Source: a virus
Virus record (IMG/VR): IMGVR_UViG_3300009079_002276
Location: 1 to 28,605 of that record
Reading direction: 5' to 3' (one strand)
Length of the DNA: 28,605 nucleotides
The translations under genes and the position numbers were made by a program. This document shows, piece after piece, positions 9,082 to 17,280 of the stretch. The notes beneath the pieces are model-generated. The model ran no database searches and had not been told where the DNA came from. It saw nothing but the letters and a program-made list of their open reading frames with translations. The stretch's first letter is position 1. Each line of letters opens with the position of its first letter.

Positions 9082-10824
9082 TTAGAGAACAACTGTCATT
9101 GACGGTAGTGGATATACATTTAATGACTTTTCAGACATTATAGTCAATATATTCTGTTGTAACTGAAACATCTCATTCAAACATCTATTAATCGTCGACG
9201 TGAGAACAACTTCATTCATACCAACATAGTTATTTGGTGTGATATTATATTTGAGTGTCTCTAACTCACTTGTTGTTAGATACTTAAACCCCATATAAAT
9301 TGAAAATCCACTAGAGTTAAATGCAGTACTGAATCTGCGTGATGTGTTTTCAAGTAATAATAAATTGTTGAACAGCATCTTATTCAAACATTTATTGTAT
9401 GTTAGTGCGTCAACATTTTCATTTTGTTTAATTCTAATATTATTGAACTCAATATACTTCAAATCGATTGGATATTCGATACTGTTTTGAAAACCACTGT
9501 CCTCAAAAAATTGATATATACCACTTCTATTATATTCAAGTAATAAGATTTCATCCTTCACAACATCAAGACCACCGACACTACGTCTTTCCGGGAATAT
9601 AATCAAATCACTTAAATTCCTTACATTTTCATCTGGACCTATGTTGCCTGTTGTTGGGTTGCTGAACTGAAATGAACCGATAAAAGCTCCTGGTCGAGAT
9701 ACGTATTTTTTGTATACATTTTTATCTGTAACGATATACATAATGTTCGGATTCTCAACACTGAAGCTAATTTTCTTGAAGTCTTCTGATAATATTTGTG
9801 AGTTGTATTTGTTAGCATCAATTAACGGTTGTTGATCAACCACCTCAAATGATTTATTGAAAATAGATATTATAGCATCATTATCGATATTATGTGAGAG
9901 TATGTAGAAATTGTTTGTTGATGTGTTAAATTCAATATCTTTAACATCCGAGATACTCAATACACCTAGTGAGAAGCTACTCTTCCAGTTTAGGTGTGAA
10001 TCAAAACACTTGATATTAATCTCCTTGCTTGTTGGGTCCATATCAACAACATAAATCAAATTATCAACAATAGTAAAGCAAACCGGATTTATAAATTTTG
10101 TTTTATCCGCTAACAATCCAGTACCACCAACAGTTCTCGTCAACAGTCTACCTGGAGTGTCATTCAATAGAATTGCATCATCTAACGAAACGAGACCTGA
10201 GAGGTCGAACTTGAATATTATATTGTGATTACCATCCAAAACGAACAGATCCTTATTAGTGTTAGTATTTATATCAATAATATTCTCGAAAAATATATTG
10301 TTTGACGGATGTGTAATGCTACTATCTGAACGTATAACACCACCTGGTGAGTCTGGATTCACAATAACATCAACATTACTATCAGTACCACTTAATAATA
10401 TTATATTTGTAGTCGTTGTCGCTACCAGATTAAAGACACTCTCATCAATATTATTCTGTATTTTCAGTATTTTTTTAACATCAGACAAATCACTATCAAA
10501 TGAACTAAAATTAAAATCATCCTGGCTTGACCACTGTATGCCCAACCCTTTATCAATGATCATATTATCTGTAAAATCTGTATTTGGTATGTTGTTTGTT
10601 GGTATAACAGAACTTGATGTTAGATACAACCAATTCTGATGTATCTTCTCAATACATCTATTAATTGTTACATCTAATATAAACTCGTTAGGTTTGATCT
10701 TGATACTCTCGAAATTGTGAGGTAACGCTAACTTGTCACCGGGCAGTCGTTCCTGTAAGAATCCATTATCATTTAATATACTAATAAATTCGCGTGAGTA
10801 GCTTGTTGTTTTTGTTGTTGTCAT
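9082..10824 (-). CDS. Virion structural protein with propeller-like centre and repeated terminal motif (580 aa)
   Basis: I do not recognise a named family. The centre (about residues 190-450) has the spaced strand pattern of an NHL/YVTN-like beta-propeller: FVLDGNHNIIFKFD, IYVVDMDPTSKEINIKCFD, NFYILSHNIDN and IMYIVTDKNVYK. A motif NExxLxxTxNRCLxxM flanks it: near residues 46-68 (NEFILDVTINRCIEKI), 463-485 (NENVDALTYNKCLNKM) and 535-557 (NEVVLTSTINRCLNEM). The ATG at 10824 overlaps the stop of the upstream gene as ATGA, which implies coupling. A TTG nine bases upstream is an alternative start and lies closer to an AGGA. The position between a 1,368-residue structural protein and the giant fibre suggests a fibre or baseplate component. 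Confidence 0.72.
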   Translation of the reverse strand: MTTTKTTSYSREFISILNDNGFLQERLPGDKLALPHNFESIKIKPNEFILDVTINRCIEKIHQNWLYLTSSSVIPTNNIPNTDFTDNMIIDKGLGIQWSSQDDFNFSSFDSDLSDVKKILKIQNNIDESVFNLVATTTTNIILLSGTDSNVDVIVNPDSPGGVIRSDSSITHPSNNIFFENIIDINTNTNKDLFVLDGNHNIIFKFDLSGLVSLDDAILLNDTPGRLLTRTVGGTGLLADKTKFINPVCFTIVDNLIYVVDMDPTSKEINIKCFDSHLNWKSSFSLGVLSISDVKDIEFNTSTNNFYILSHNIDNDAIISIFNKSFEVVDQQPLIDANKYNSQILSEDFKKISFSVENPNIMYIVTDKNVYKKYVSRPGAFIGSFQFSNPTTGNIGPDENVRNLSDLIIFPERRSVGGLDVVKDEILLLEYNRSGIYQFFEDSGFQNSIEYPIDLKYIEFNNIRIKQNENVDALTYNKCLNKMLFNNLLLLENTSRRFSTAFNSSGFSIYMGFKYLTTSELETLKYNITPNNYVGMNEVVLTSTINRCLNEMFQLQQNILTIMSEKSLNVYPLPSMTVVL

Positions 10825-13800
10825 GATATCCAATTAATCCTTTTCATATAGCTGTTAACAGGTGAGAGGTTGTTAATCTTATCTGTGAGCTGATTGTTGA
10901 TATAGTTTTGTATGCTTGTACCAGTCAGTGTATCATTAACAATGGTTATGTCATAGGCAGTTGATTTCTTCCCAGGTGTCTTGTGTTTATAGAATGATGT
11001 TATGTGATCCAGGTAATCTCTTTTACCACAAGGTAGAGTAAATCTCAGAGGTTCAATCTTCTTATTCATTTTAGATATAGACTTTATATCATTAAAATTT
11101 AAATACGAGTTAAAAACATTATAATTCATAATTTTCATGTTCTTTACAAACATGTAATTTTGCTTATGTATATGTTCAGAGAATGTTATATTATTAAAAT
11201 ATGGTTCCGCTCCGACTAGTATCGGATCTTGTATTGTTTTTGAGAATTTATACGCTGCACCGCTAGCGGTATCATCACTTGATTCAGCGACACGTAAGAT
11301 GCCGTCAACAAATAAACTTATATTACTGTTATTGCTATTGAAAGAGAATGAAAAATTATGAAACCCTGTCGAGAAGTCCTCGACGTTGATAATCATTTTT
11401 TTGACTGATGTTTTATCTGTATCGAAATAACTACTGAGCCTCGTTTTAAAGATTATACAATTCTGATTTAAAACATCTTTACAAATCTGTCTTATTGTTT
11501 CAAAATTTGTCAAGGATTTTTGTGTAGATAGGTTATACTCTATCGGTAGTTCAATTGTATTAGAGCTTAGTACCATCAAATCTCTATCAAGTTTTATATA
11601 ATTGACCTCAGGAGTGTTCTCGCGCCTGATTAGAAGAATAATATATGTAGTAAACTCATGATCTTGGTCAAACTCATTCACCAAATCAAACGCAACACTA
11701 TCAAAATCACCAGATGATAGTGTCGGTTCGATTGTTGATAGATCAATTGACTCAATTACTGATCTACTGTGTAAAGTTTTTGTTATCTTGTTACCATGCA
11801 CTATGAATACTTCATTGTGTGTATTACATTTAATGCCGTGAATCGGCATGCCTGGTTGTGATGAGAAGGCGATTGTCGTTGTTGTATCGCCTCTATTGAC
11901 TCCTCCGGTTAACTGTATATTGAAATCCGATCCATCCTCATTTTTGCTGTCTGGTATATATGCTGGATCACCCTCTACAATTGACACAACATTCGATAGA
12001 TTAACGTTATTCCACTCATTAACAAGTGTAGATAATGTTTTAACACCGTCAGGTATAATAGTTATTATGTTACCCAACTCACCATTGTCTCTGTTGTTTG
12101 CTACAAGCATTATGTATCTACTAGATTGCTGACCAACTATAGGTATAAAATCTTCAAACGATGCATTTATACCGTCTTGTTCACTCAATGTAAATTTATA
12201 CACCACATCACCCTTAACATACCACGGTTGATCAAACATATCAATTGTGTATGATTCACAATCTATAATATATTGATACTCACCGTCATTTGCTGTTTGT
12301 AAATATTTCCTGCCGGAAGTTTCAAGCACAACATCAAAATCATTAGATATTTTCGTATTACCAATACCAATCGGCTCGAAAGGAAATATTGTGTTGAGTT
12401 GATCTAATTGCTCATTATCAATCCGGAATCTAAATATTTGGTCGTGTTCATCCAGGATGTATCGGTAATTTTCATCAATATCAGCATCAACAATCTTACC
12501 AGCTGGTGATTGTTCTAGATCGCTAGCAAGTAATATTATATCTTGCTCTGGTACCCATGGGCTAGAAATTACATCACCATTTGAGTCATAATGATACACA
12601 CTGCCTTGCCCAGTTAATATTAACTGAAACTCTGGATTCTCGTCATTCCACTCCTCAATTATTTCTCCGATATGCTTCGACGAGTAACTACTACTATAAA
12701 GTCTCACAATACCATTCGGCACACCTGGAGTGGATGATGTTATATACACTTCTTGTTGTTCATTACGATATGAAATCGTTGATGTTAATTGCAAATTCTC
12801 AACTAACAAACCTTTAGTATCAAAAACGGTGGCAGATATATCTTTATATATCGTTATATTCTCGTTACCAGCTAACCGTGTGTGAGAAACGGTATCCTCT
12901 ACATCAAAACTCATCACCTCGACCATATCAGTATTATATAGCTTGATATTATCATCACCAAACAAAGTAATGTATGGAGTGCATTCGATTTTATTGAATA
13001 TACCCACACCTTCATTCGTATAATTACCCAAGATCTGACTCCCAATTGGTTTCGACCAATCATCAAAACTCATGTCAAATGTAATTGTAAAATCACTATT
13101 CGTTACATTAGCTGGCGTGTTAGTTTCAATATATTGATCACCAGTGAATGTGAGATAATCATTATTATCATCCTTTATAAATTCAGTTCTATCTTGGTAA
13201 TATGCTGGAACTTCTCCGGAATGAATCGAATCCTCCATTAATCCATCAATCAATGACTCTATATGACTCTTACCGACTCTATAGTAAGCATACAATCCTC
13301 CAGGCTCAAAAACCAAATCGCTAGTTTTATCAAAAATGTAACTATCATGCGCATCTAACCGATCAACAACGTTATCAAATTTGGATCTATAGGTTGAATA
13401 TTGTCCTGATATTTCCAAAGCTTGCGATACAGTGAACTTCTCTGGATTATAATATCTATCAACCCAAACTGGTCCTGGTACATTCTCTTCTCTCCAGAAC
13501 TCACTGAACAGATTAGGTTGTTTATCTTGATTTGGTGTTATAGCTCTGTAAATCTTGTCTCTCCAACTGACGAATATATTCTCATTAAACATCATATTTT
13601 CATTCCATGGAGTTGTTGGCGTACTCCGCAGCCAAGAACACAACCATGTACCTACATCCTCATCAACTGTCTGCCCGCCAGGTGAGTTGTACTTATATCC
13701 TGACGTTTTCTTAAAGATCTTATCAGCATGTAGAGGTGTGTCTCCACCAATTGCACCTTTTTCAATCAAACCAGCGTCATTAATATTAATCTGCTCATAT

Positions 13801-14927
13801 GGGTACATGTTCTGTGGTGTGTTGAAATATGTTATACTGTCCGGTGGTATGTTTATTTCATGCTCGAAAGTGTCATACCCAAGATATAAATTATCCGAAT
13901 CCTTGAAGAACATCTTGTTATATTCTCTATGTTTGCAAGGCTCTCCATCCGGAAATGGGTTTTGATCATTCACATCTCCGTCTGGAGATATTTGATTCTT
14001 GAGTTGTGTTATATTTACAAGAACATCACCATTGTTATCAATATTATAAAATTGTGAGTCTAGCAAATAATTATTGGATACATCTGTGATTGAGTCTGTG
14101 ATATTAACATCTAGATTATTCTGATTGTCGCTTGTTTGATACGTCACCCAATTGTTAGGTAAATTCATATCATTGACAGTCTTCCTATATGGTGTGTATC
14201 TCATTGCTGTTGTTAGAGGTAATGGTGCACCTGGTACATCCGTCGCTGGTAGTAACTTTATTTTGCCTGCGACAATATCAGGCACCAACCAATAAACATC
14301 ACTATTAATAACTTTGTATAGAATCAGGAACCCATTATCGTTGTTTATATAATAATTGAAGAACTCTGCATCAGTAGGTATATCATCTGCCACAACTTTG
14401 AAGACAATACTTAAATCATCTTCCACGACAGACATAAACACACGGTCCATTGTATCTATATGACTTACTGATATGTTGTTATCATCATAGATTGTTATAT
14501 TAAAATATATTTCGTTCGCTTCTTCTGTCTGTGCGTAGAACCAACTGTCCCTACCTGGGTTGTCACCTATGTAATAAACTCTACTATCAGACTTGGATAG
14601 CAATTCTTCTATAGCAATATATGCTGATATATTTGTAAATGTAGGGTAAGCATTGCATATCAAACTAGTTGTAAATTTAACTGGGAAATTTTCTGAATTT
14701 AAGTTGAAGTTCAGAACATCATCAATCTTTAACTCATCCGTTAAGGCGATGTTACTATAACTATCTGTACTGAGATCAGTTATATTTTGCTGTAATTTGG
14801 ATGTAGTGAGCTTCAATCCATCAGAAGTCAAAATCTTCGTGGAATCAAATGATATTAGATCATCATGCTCATGCTTAAAATTTAGAGGCACCCAATCAGA
14901 ATTTGTCTTTATGCTTATTGATTTCAT
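10821..14927 (-). CDS. Large virion protein with LamG-like domain apparently split by an insertion (1,368 aa)
   Basis: Residues 1-570 are unassigned structural-type sequence. Near residue 585 a concanavalin/LamG-like half begins (YLTFTGDQYIET, FTITFDMSFDDW, ILGNYTNEGVGIFN). The matching second half (FSFSFNSNNSNISLFVDGIL, PILVGAEPYF) appears only near residue 1190, so about 550 residues sit between. The intervening part holds propeller-like strands and two copies of a motif ending in EWN(D/N)xN (residues ~735 and ~960). The C-terminus has PCGKRDYLDHITSFYKHKTPGKKS, a conserved-looking tail block. A GTG at 14942 is in frame, but the ATG at 14927 is preferred because the peptide from it (MKSISIKTN) is a normal N-terminus. 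It ends in an ATGA overlap with the next gene. A fibre, baseplate or head-decoration role is inference. Confidence 0.75.
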   Translation of the reverse strand: MKSISIKTNSDWVPLNFKHEHDDLISFDSTKILTSDGLKLTTSKLQQNITDLSTDSYSNIALTDELKIDDVLNFNLNSENFPVKFTTSLICNAYPTFTNISAYIAIEELLSKSDSRVYYIGDNPGRDSWFYAQTEEANEIYFNITIYDDNNISVSHIDTMDRVFMSVVEDDLSIVFKVVADDIPTDAEFFNYYINNDNGFLILYKVINSDVYWLVPDIVAGKIKLLPATDVPGAPLPLTTAMRYTPYRKTVNDMNLPNNWVTYQTSDNQNNLDVNITDSITDVSNNYLLDSQFYNIDNNGDVLVNITQLKNQISPDGDVNDQNPFPDGEPCKHREYNKMFFKDSDNLYLGYDTFEHEINIPPDSITYFNTPQNMYPYEQININDAGLIEKGAIGGDTPLHADKIFKKTSGYKYNSPGGQTVDEDVGTWLCSWLRSTPTTPWNENMMFNENIFVSWRDKIYRAITPNQDKQPNLFSEFWREENVPGPVWVDRYYNPEKFTVSQALEISGQYSTYRSKFDNVVDRLDAHDSYIFDKTSDLVFEPGGLYAYYRVGKSHIESLIDGLMEDSIHSGEVPAYYQDRTEFIKDDNNDYLTFTGDQYIETNTPANVTNSDFTITFDMSFDDWSKPIGSQILGNYTNEGVGIFNKIECTPYITLFGDDNIKLYNTDMVEVMSFDVEDTVSHTRLAGNENITIYKDISATVFDTKGLLVENLQLTSTISYRNEQQEVYITSSTPGVPNGIVRLYSSSYSSKHIGEIIEEWNDENPEFQLILTGQGSVYHYDSNGDVISSPWVPEQDIILLASDLEQSPAGKIVDADIDENYRYILDEHDQIFRFRIDNEQLDQLNTIFPFEPIGIGNTKISNDFDVVLETSGRKYLQTANDGEYQYIIDCESYTIDMFDQPWYVKGDVVYKFTLSEQDGINASFEDFIPIVGQQSSRYIMLVANNRDNGELGNIITIIPDGVKTLSTLVNEWNNVNLSNVVSIVEGDPAYIPDSKNEDGSDFNIQLTGGVNRGDTTTTIAFSSQPGMPIHGIKCNTHNEVFIVHGNKITKTLHSRSVIESIDLSTIEPTLSSGDFDSVAFDLVNEFDQDHEFTTYIILLIRRENTPEVNYIKLDRDLMVLSSNTIELPIEYNLSTQKSLTNFETIRQICKDVLNQNCIIFKTRLSSYFDTDKTSVKKMIINVEDFSTGFHNFSFSFNSNNSNISLFVDGILRVAESSDDTASGAAYKFSKTIQDPILVGAEPYFNNITFSEHIHKQNYMFVKNMKIMNYNVFNSYLNFNDIKSISKMNKKIEPLRFTLPCGKRDYLDHITSFYKHKTPGKKSTAYDITIVNDTLTGTSIQNYINNQLTDKINNLSPVNSYMKRINWIS

Positions 14928-14977
14928 ATGAACATAGTACACAAACGCACCGGAATAATGTATTTAGATGCTGAAAC

Positions 14978-14993
14978 CGCGAAGCTCATCGCG
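14978..14993 (-). terminator. GC-rich hairpin in the gap before the 1,368-aa gene
   Basis: CGCGA and TCGCG form a 5-bp stem with a 6-nt loop in otherwise AT-rich DNA, just after the stop of the 51-aa gene. The following minus-strand bases are GGTTTC, so a long U tract is missing. It could be a weak terminator, or a processing or stability stem-loop. Confidence 0.35.
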
Positions 14994-14997
14994 AGGG

Positions 14998-15153
14998 TTA
15001 AATTAAACCTAAGTAGCGTTTTCTGAGATGCTCGCGAAGTTTATCTTGTGAGTCGTCAGTTGATGTTTGTTCTGTTGTAGTTTCTTGAACTTCACTTACA
15101 ACTTCATCATCTACTTCAGGTGTGTCTGGGGTTATTTCTTCTGTATCTGCCAT
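14998..15153 (-). CDS. Small acidic protein (51 aa), function unknown
   Basis: Starts at the ATG at 15153 (MADTEEITPDTPEVDD). The first ~38 residues are strongly acidic and T/E/D-rich; the end is basic and possibly helical (DKLREHLRKRYLGLI). The frame extends upstream to 15222 without a stop, but that would overlap the previous gene, and the late promoter octamer at 15159-15166 ends five bases before this ATG. It is followed by the large structural gene, so it may be a small virion or assembly factor. I recognise no family. Confidence 0.6.
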   Translation of the reverse strand: MADTEEITPDTPEVDDEVVSEVQETTTEQTSTDDSQDKLREHLRKRYLGLI

Positions 15154-15158
15154 GTATA

Positions 15159-15166
15159 TATTTATA
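15159..15166 (-). promoter_or_regulatory. Late promoter TATAAATA, 5 nt before an ATG
   Basis: Exact T4-type late octamer on the minus strand, then five bases (TATAC) and the ATG at 15153. The expected start of transcription falls on the ATG itself. It likely serves the 51-aa gene and the two structural genes after it. Confidence 0.65.
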
Positions 15167-15169
15167 TCA

Positions 15170-15511
15170 CTAATGTTCAATAACTGATATAGTAAGGCAT
15201 TTGTTGTGTAGCTTGTGTACACCAGTGACAGGTGTTACAGAGTTCATAAAATCCATCTTAGGTTCATTACCTTTACATAGTGAATCAATTGTATACGAGA
15301 ATTTTACACTATTGTTTGATTTGATTATATTGTACGGAAGTGGCACTTCATAGATCTTATTCATGTTTTTATTAGTTTGGATCGTAAATCTAATATAGTA
15401 ACCATCACTATTAAGTAATAATAATTTTCCTCGGCGTACAGTTTTCTCCTCTAAACAAAAGGTTACTTGTTTGAGTAGATAGTCTTCAAGTGTGTTTATA
15501 AAATCGAACAT
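15170..15511 (-). CDS. Conserved-looking phage protein (113 aa), function unknown
   Basis: Begins MFDFINTLEDYLLKQVTFCL at the ATG at 15511, two bases after the TGA of the preceding gene; a GTG at 15541 would overlap that gene by 29 bp. The body alternates hydrophobic and polar residues in beta-like fashion (GKLLLLNSDGYYIRFTI, IYEVPLPYNII). There is no signal peptide or membrane segment. Its place in the operon after a DUF2693-like gene suggests a small accessory protein. I cannot assign a function. Confidence 0.65.
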   Translation of the reverse strand: MFDFINTLEDYLLKQVTFCLEEKTVRRGKLLLLNSDGYYIRFTIQTNKNMNKIYEVPLPYNIIKSNNSVKFSYTIDSLCKGNEPKMDFMNSVTPVTGVHKLHNKCLTISVIEH

Positions 15512-15512
15512 A

Positions 15513-15899
15513 TCAAATATTAAAAAATGTGCTTTTCTCACCAGGTGTCATAGGATATAGCGTGTTGTTAAAATATTCCCAAAACTCACTACCATCACCA
15601 CTCACAGGAATCTGACTAATTAACTCACAGTTATCAACACTGATACATCGGTAATCTTGTTTGAATATATCCCACGCGATTACGAGGTTTTTTCCTGTAG
15701 GGCTGTAATTTAATGAAGAGTATCCTTGTTTATAATTTAAGGTTTCCCGACCAGGTTCACTTTTTAAAATTACGGGACTGTTTGTACATAACATCCTCCT
15801 AGTTGCTGGAGCTCCTGGTTTTGGTCTACGCCGCTTGAATTTAATTTCTAAGACATTATTCTCAAGCAACACCTTGAGTGTGCTTGCACCAACCTTCAT
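15513..15899 (-). CDS. DUF2693-like small phage protein (128 aa)
   Basis: The pattern (V/L)LxxNxLEIKF...TRRMLCT...LVIAWDIFKQDYRCISVDNCE resembles the short DUF2693 proteins of T4-like phages: a strand pair, a RxMxCT turn, then a WDxxxxxxRxxxVDxxxx segment. The N-terminus carries a basic patch (KFKRRRPKP) that could contact nucleic acid. Its ATG overlaps the upstream stop as TAATG, so it is probably translationally coupled to the co-chaperonin gene. The family link is by pattern memory and not certain; the family's function is unknown to me. Confidence 0.55.
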   Translation of the reverse strand: MKVGASTLKVLLENNVLEIKFKRRRPKPGAPATRRMLCTNSPVILKSEPGRETLNYKQGYSSLNYSPTGKNLVIAWDIFKQDYRCISVDNCELISQIPVSGDGSEFWEYFNNTLYPMTPGEKSTFFNI

Positions 15900-16318
15900 T
15901 ATGTAGCCTTAGGTTTGCATATACCGAAAATTCTATCTTCGTTTAAAAAACAACTGTTTTTAATTTTTCCGTGATTCTCAATCTCTAAATTACCAACTGT
16001 AATGCCTTTGTCATGAGGGAAACAAACATGATCTCCAACCTTCACTAGCTTGCAGTTTGGACCGGCCAGGAGAACCTCTCCTAATCTCCATGAAAATGTG
16101 CTAGCGTTGATTGGAATCCAGACCCCATTTTTAAGAATTTCAGAACCATCGTCATTACAATCAACATACTTGACTAATATTATATCATCTAGGACACCTG
16201 AGAGTTCGTATCCGAATAAATTGAAGTTTTCGCTAGAAGAATAATTTTCTAATTGTATTGTGCCTTTGACATCATCACTGAGATCGGCTTGAGCTTGTTG
16301 TACAACGTTGGAGTTCAT
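15899..16318 (-). CDS. GroES/gp31-like co-chaperonin (139 aa)
   Basis: Shows the GroES fold signature: DDIILVKYV (residues 44-52), a mobile-loop region with a hydrophobic Ile-Leu (60-65), GVWIP (65-69), then LGEVLLAGPN...VKVGDHVCFPHDKGI and a final strand LNEDRIFGIC. Phage versions such as T4 gp31 replace GroES on GroEL to fold the capsid protein. The N-terminal ~40 residues (NVVQQAQADLSDDVKG...) extend beyond bacterial GroES. I chose the ATG at 16318; a TTG at 16351 would add 11 residues. From the ATG the gene overlaps the end of the clamp-loader-like gene by 44 bp. The host GroEL partner is inferred. Confidence 0.78.
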   Translation of the reverse strand: MNSNVVQQAQADLSDDVKGTIQLENYSSSENFNLFGYELSGVLDDIILVKYVDCNDDGSEILKNGVWIPINASTFSWRLGEVLLAGPNCKLVKVGDHVCFPHDKGITVGNLEIENHGKIKNSCFLNEDRIFGICKPKAT

Positions 16319-16664
16319 AATAAGATTTAATCTCTCTTTGAGAGATTTCAAGCCGTCGCGCTAAAATAGGTACATTCTCTAACTCTACAGAATCCTCCGG
16401 TTTCTTCTTTTTGATATAATGTATTCTTTTGAAGTTAAGTTTAGGAAATACACGCGATACAAACCTGTAGTATTGTTGCTTCGTTTCAAATGTATTATAC
16501 AACCAATTAGTAGTGTTGTTTATTAATGTAGCCATCGCGGGACTGTACATACTACTCCACCGGTTGATCATATATTGATTGAAATTGACCTCATCATCAA
16601 TATTTTGCAACAACTTACCACGTTTAGTGAACAAGATGTCGTTGAGACAATCAAATATAGTCAC
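16275..16664 (-). CDS. Probable sliding-clamp loader subunit, gp62-like (129 aa)
   Basis: The N-terminus (MTIFDCLNDILFTKRG) followed by MINRWSSMYS, then KRIHYIKKKKPED and LARRLEISQREIKSYYEL, matches the layout of the short phage clamp-loader A subunits (gp62 family) of marine T4-like phages: an FxxLNDI start, an INRxxSM motif and a C-terminal helix where polymerase-clamp loading proteins end. The start is GTG at 16664, overlapping the upstream TGA as GTGA. The serine-rich tail (TTSSSRSQ) is encoded in the overlap with the co-chaperonin gene. The assignment rests on remembered family patterns; gp44 and gp45 are not in the window. Confidence 0.55.
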   Translation of the reverse strand: MTIFDCLNDILFTKRGKLLQNIDDEVNFNQYMINRWSSMYSPAMATLINNTTNWLYNTFETKQQYYRFVSRVFPKLNFKRIHYIKKKKPEDSVELENVPILARRLEISQREIKSYYELQRCTTSSSRSQ

Positions 16665-17245
16665 TTAGATATAATCTTGGTTGTAGCTATGAACATGTCA
16701 TCATTCATCGCGTAAAACATCTCTACAACTGTGTCCTGAAACGTCTTCACTTGCTCGTCTGTCATGTTAGTGCTGTATGCAAAGCTTGGAGCTCTATCAC
16801 CTGCACGTACATTGATACCTGTGTGACCTAATGCAGCTCCATCTTTTGTGTATGTGATGCTCACACTACATTTACCTTTGGGTTGTATGATACCACCGCT
16901 CGTAAACTCTTTATGTACAATTAAATCATCACCATCCACTTCGATAGGAGCTTTGATGATACTCTGTAAGACGTTAGCTATGCCGGTGTTGAATAGTCGC
17001 TGCCATGCCACTGCTCCGAAGCTATCCAAACCAGGTATCTCCCAACAAAAATTGATCGCATCATCACTGTAGATAAAATCATTTTTTAACACATCTTCAT
17101 GATCGATCATACCATCAGCTTCAACAAGCATGGGGCTTCTGAATGTGACGATGTTACCAATAGGTAGCGTCCTGTTCTTGAAAAATGTATATGCGAATCT
17201 TCGGTGAATTAAATCACCATCATAATTGTTAACGTTTACTATCAT
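16661..17245 (-). CDS. DUF366-like protein (194 aa)
   Basis: The order of motifs matches what I know of DUF366, a family of about 180-200 residues best known from archaea: YDGDLIHRRFAY near the start, IGNIVTFRSPM, MIDHEDV, IYSDDAINF, GDDLIV and SVSITYTKDGAALGHTGINV. The C-terminus is helical (DEQVKTFQDTVVEMFYAM). The function of the family is not established to my knowledge. It leads an operon with clamp-loader and co-chaperonin genes and has its own sigma70-type promoter with only six bases between the -10 box and the ATG. An early or middle expression class is inferred from that promoter. Confidence 0.7.
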   Translation of the reverse strand: MIVNVNNYDGDLIHRRFAYTFFKNRTLPIGNIVTFRSPMLVEADGMIDHEDVLKNDFIYSDDAINFCWEIPGLDSFGAVAWQRLFNTGIANVLQSIIKAPIEVDGDDLIVHKEFTSGGIIQPKGKCSVSITYTKDGAALGHTGINVRAGDRAPSFAYSTNMTDEQVKTFQDTVVEMFYAMNDDMFIATTKIISK

Positions 17246-17251
17246 ACATCG

Positions 17252-17280
17252 ATTATACGGTATTTGTGATGTGAAATCAA
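17252..17280 (-). promoter_or_regulatory. Sigma70-type promoter TTGATT-N17-TATAAT, 6 nt before ATG
   Basis: On the minus strand the -35 TTGATT is at 17280-17275, then a 17-bp spacer, TATAAT at 17257-17252, six bases (CGATGT) and the ATG at 17245. The +1 predicted by standard spacing is the A of the ATG. The -35 overlaps the 3' end of the preceding gene. Confidence 0.75.

Noticed and set aside
10822-10833. TTG at 10833 as start of the 580-aa protein
   Set aside because: The ATG at 10824 gives a typical ATGA coupling with the upstream stop. The TTG has a nearby AGGA, so it is kept as an alternative only.
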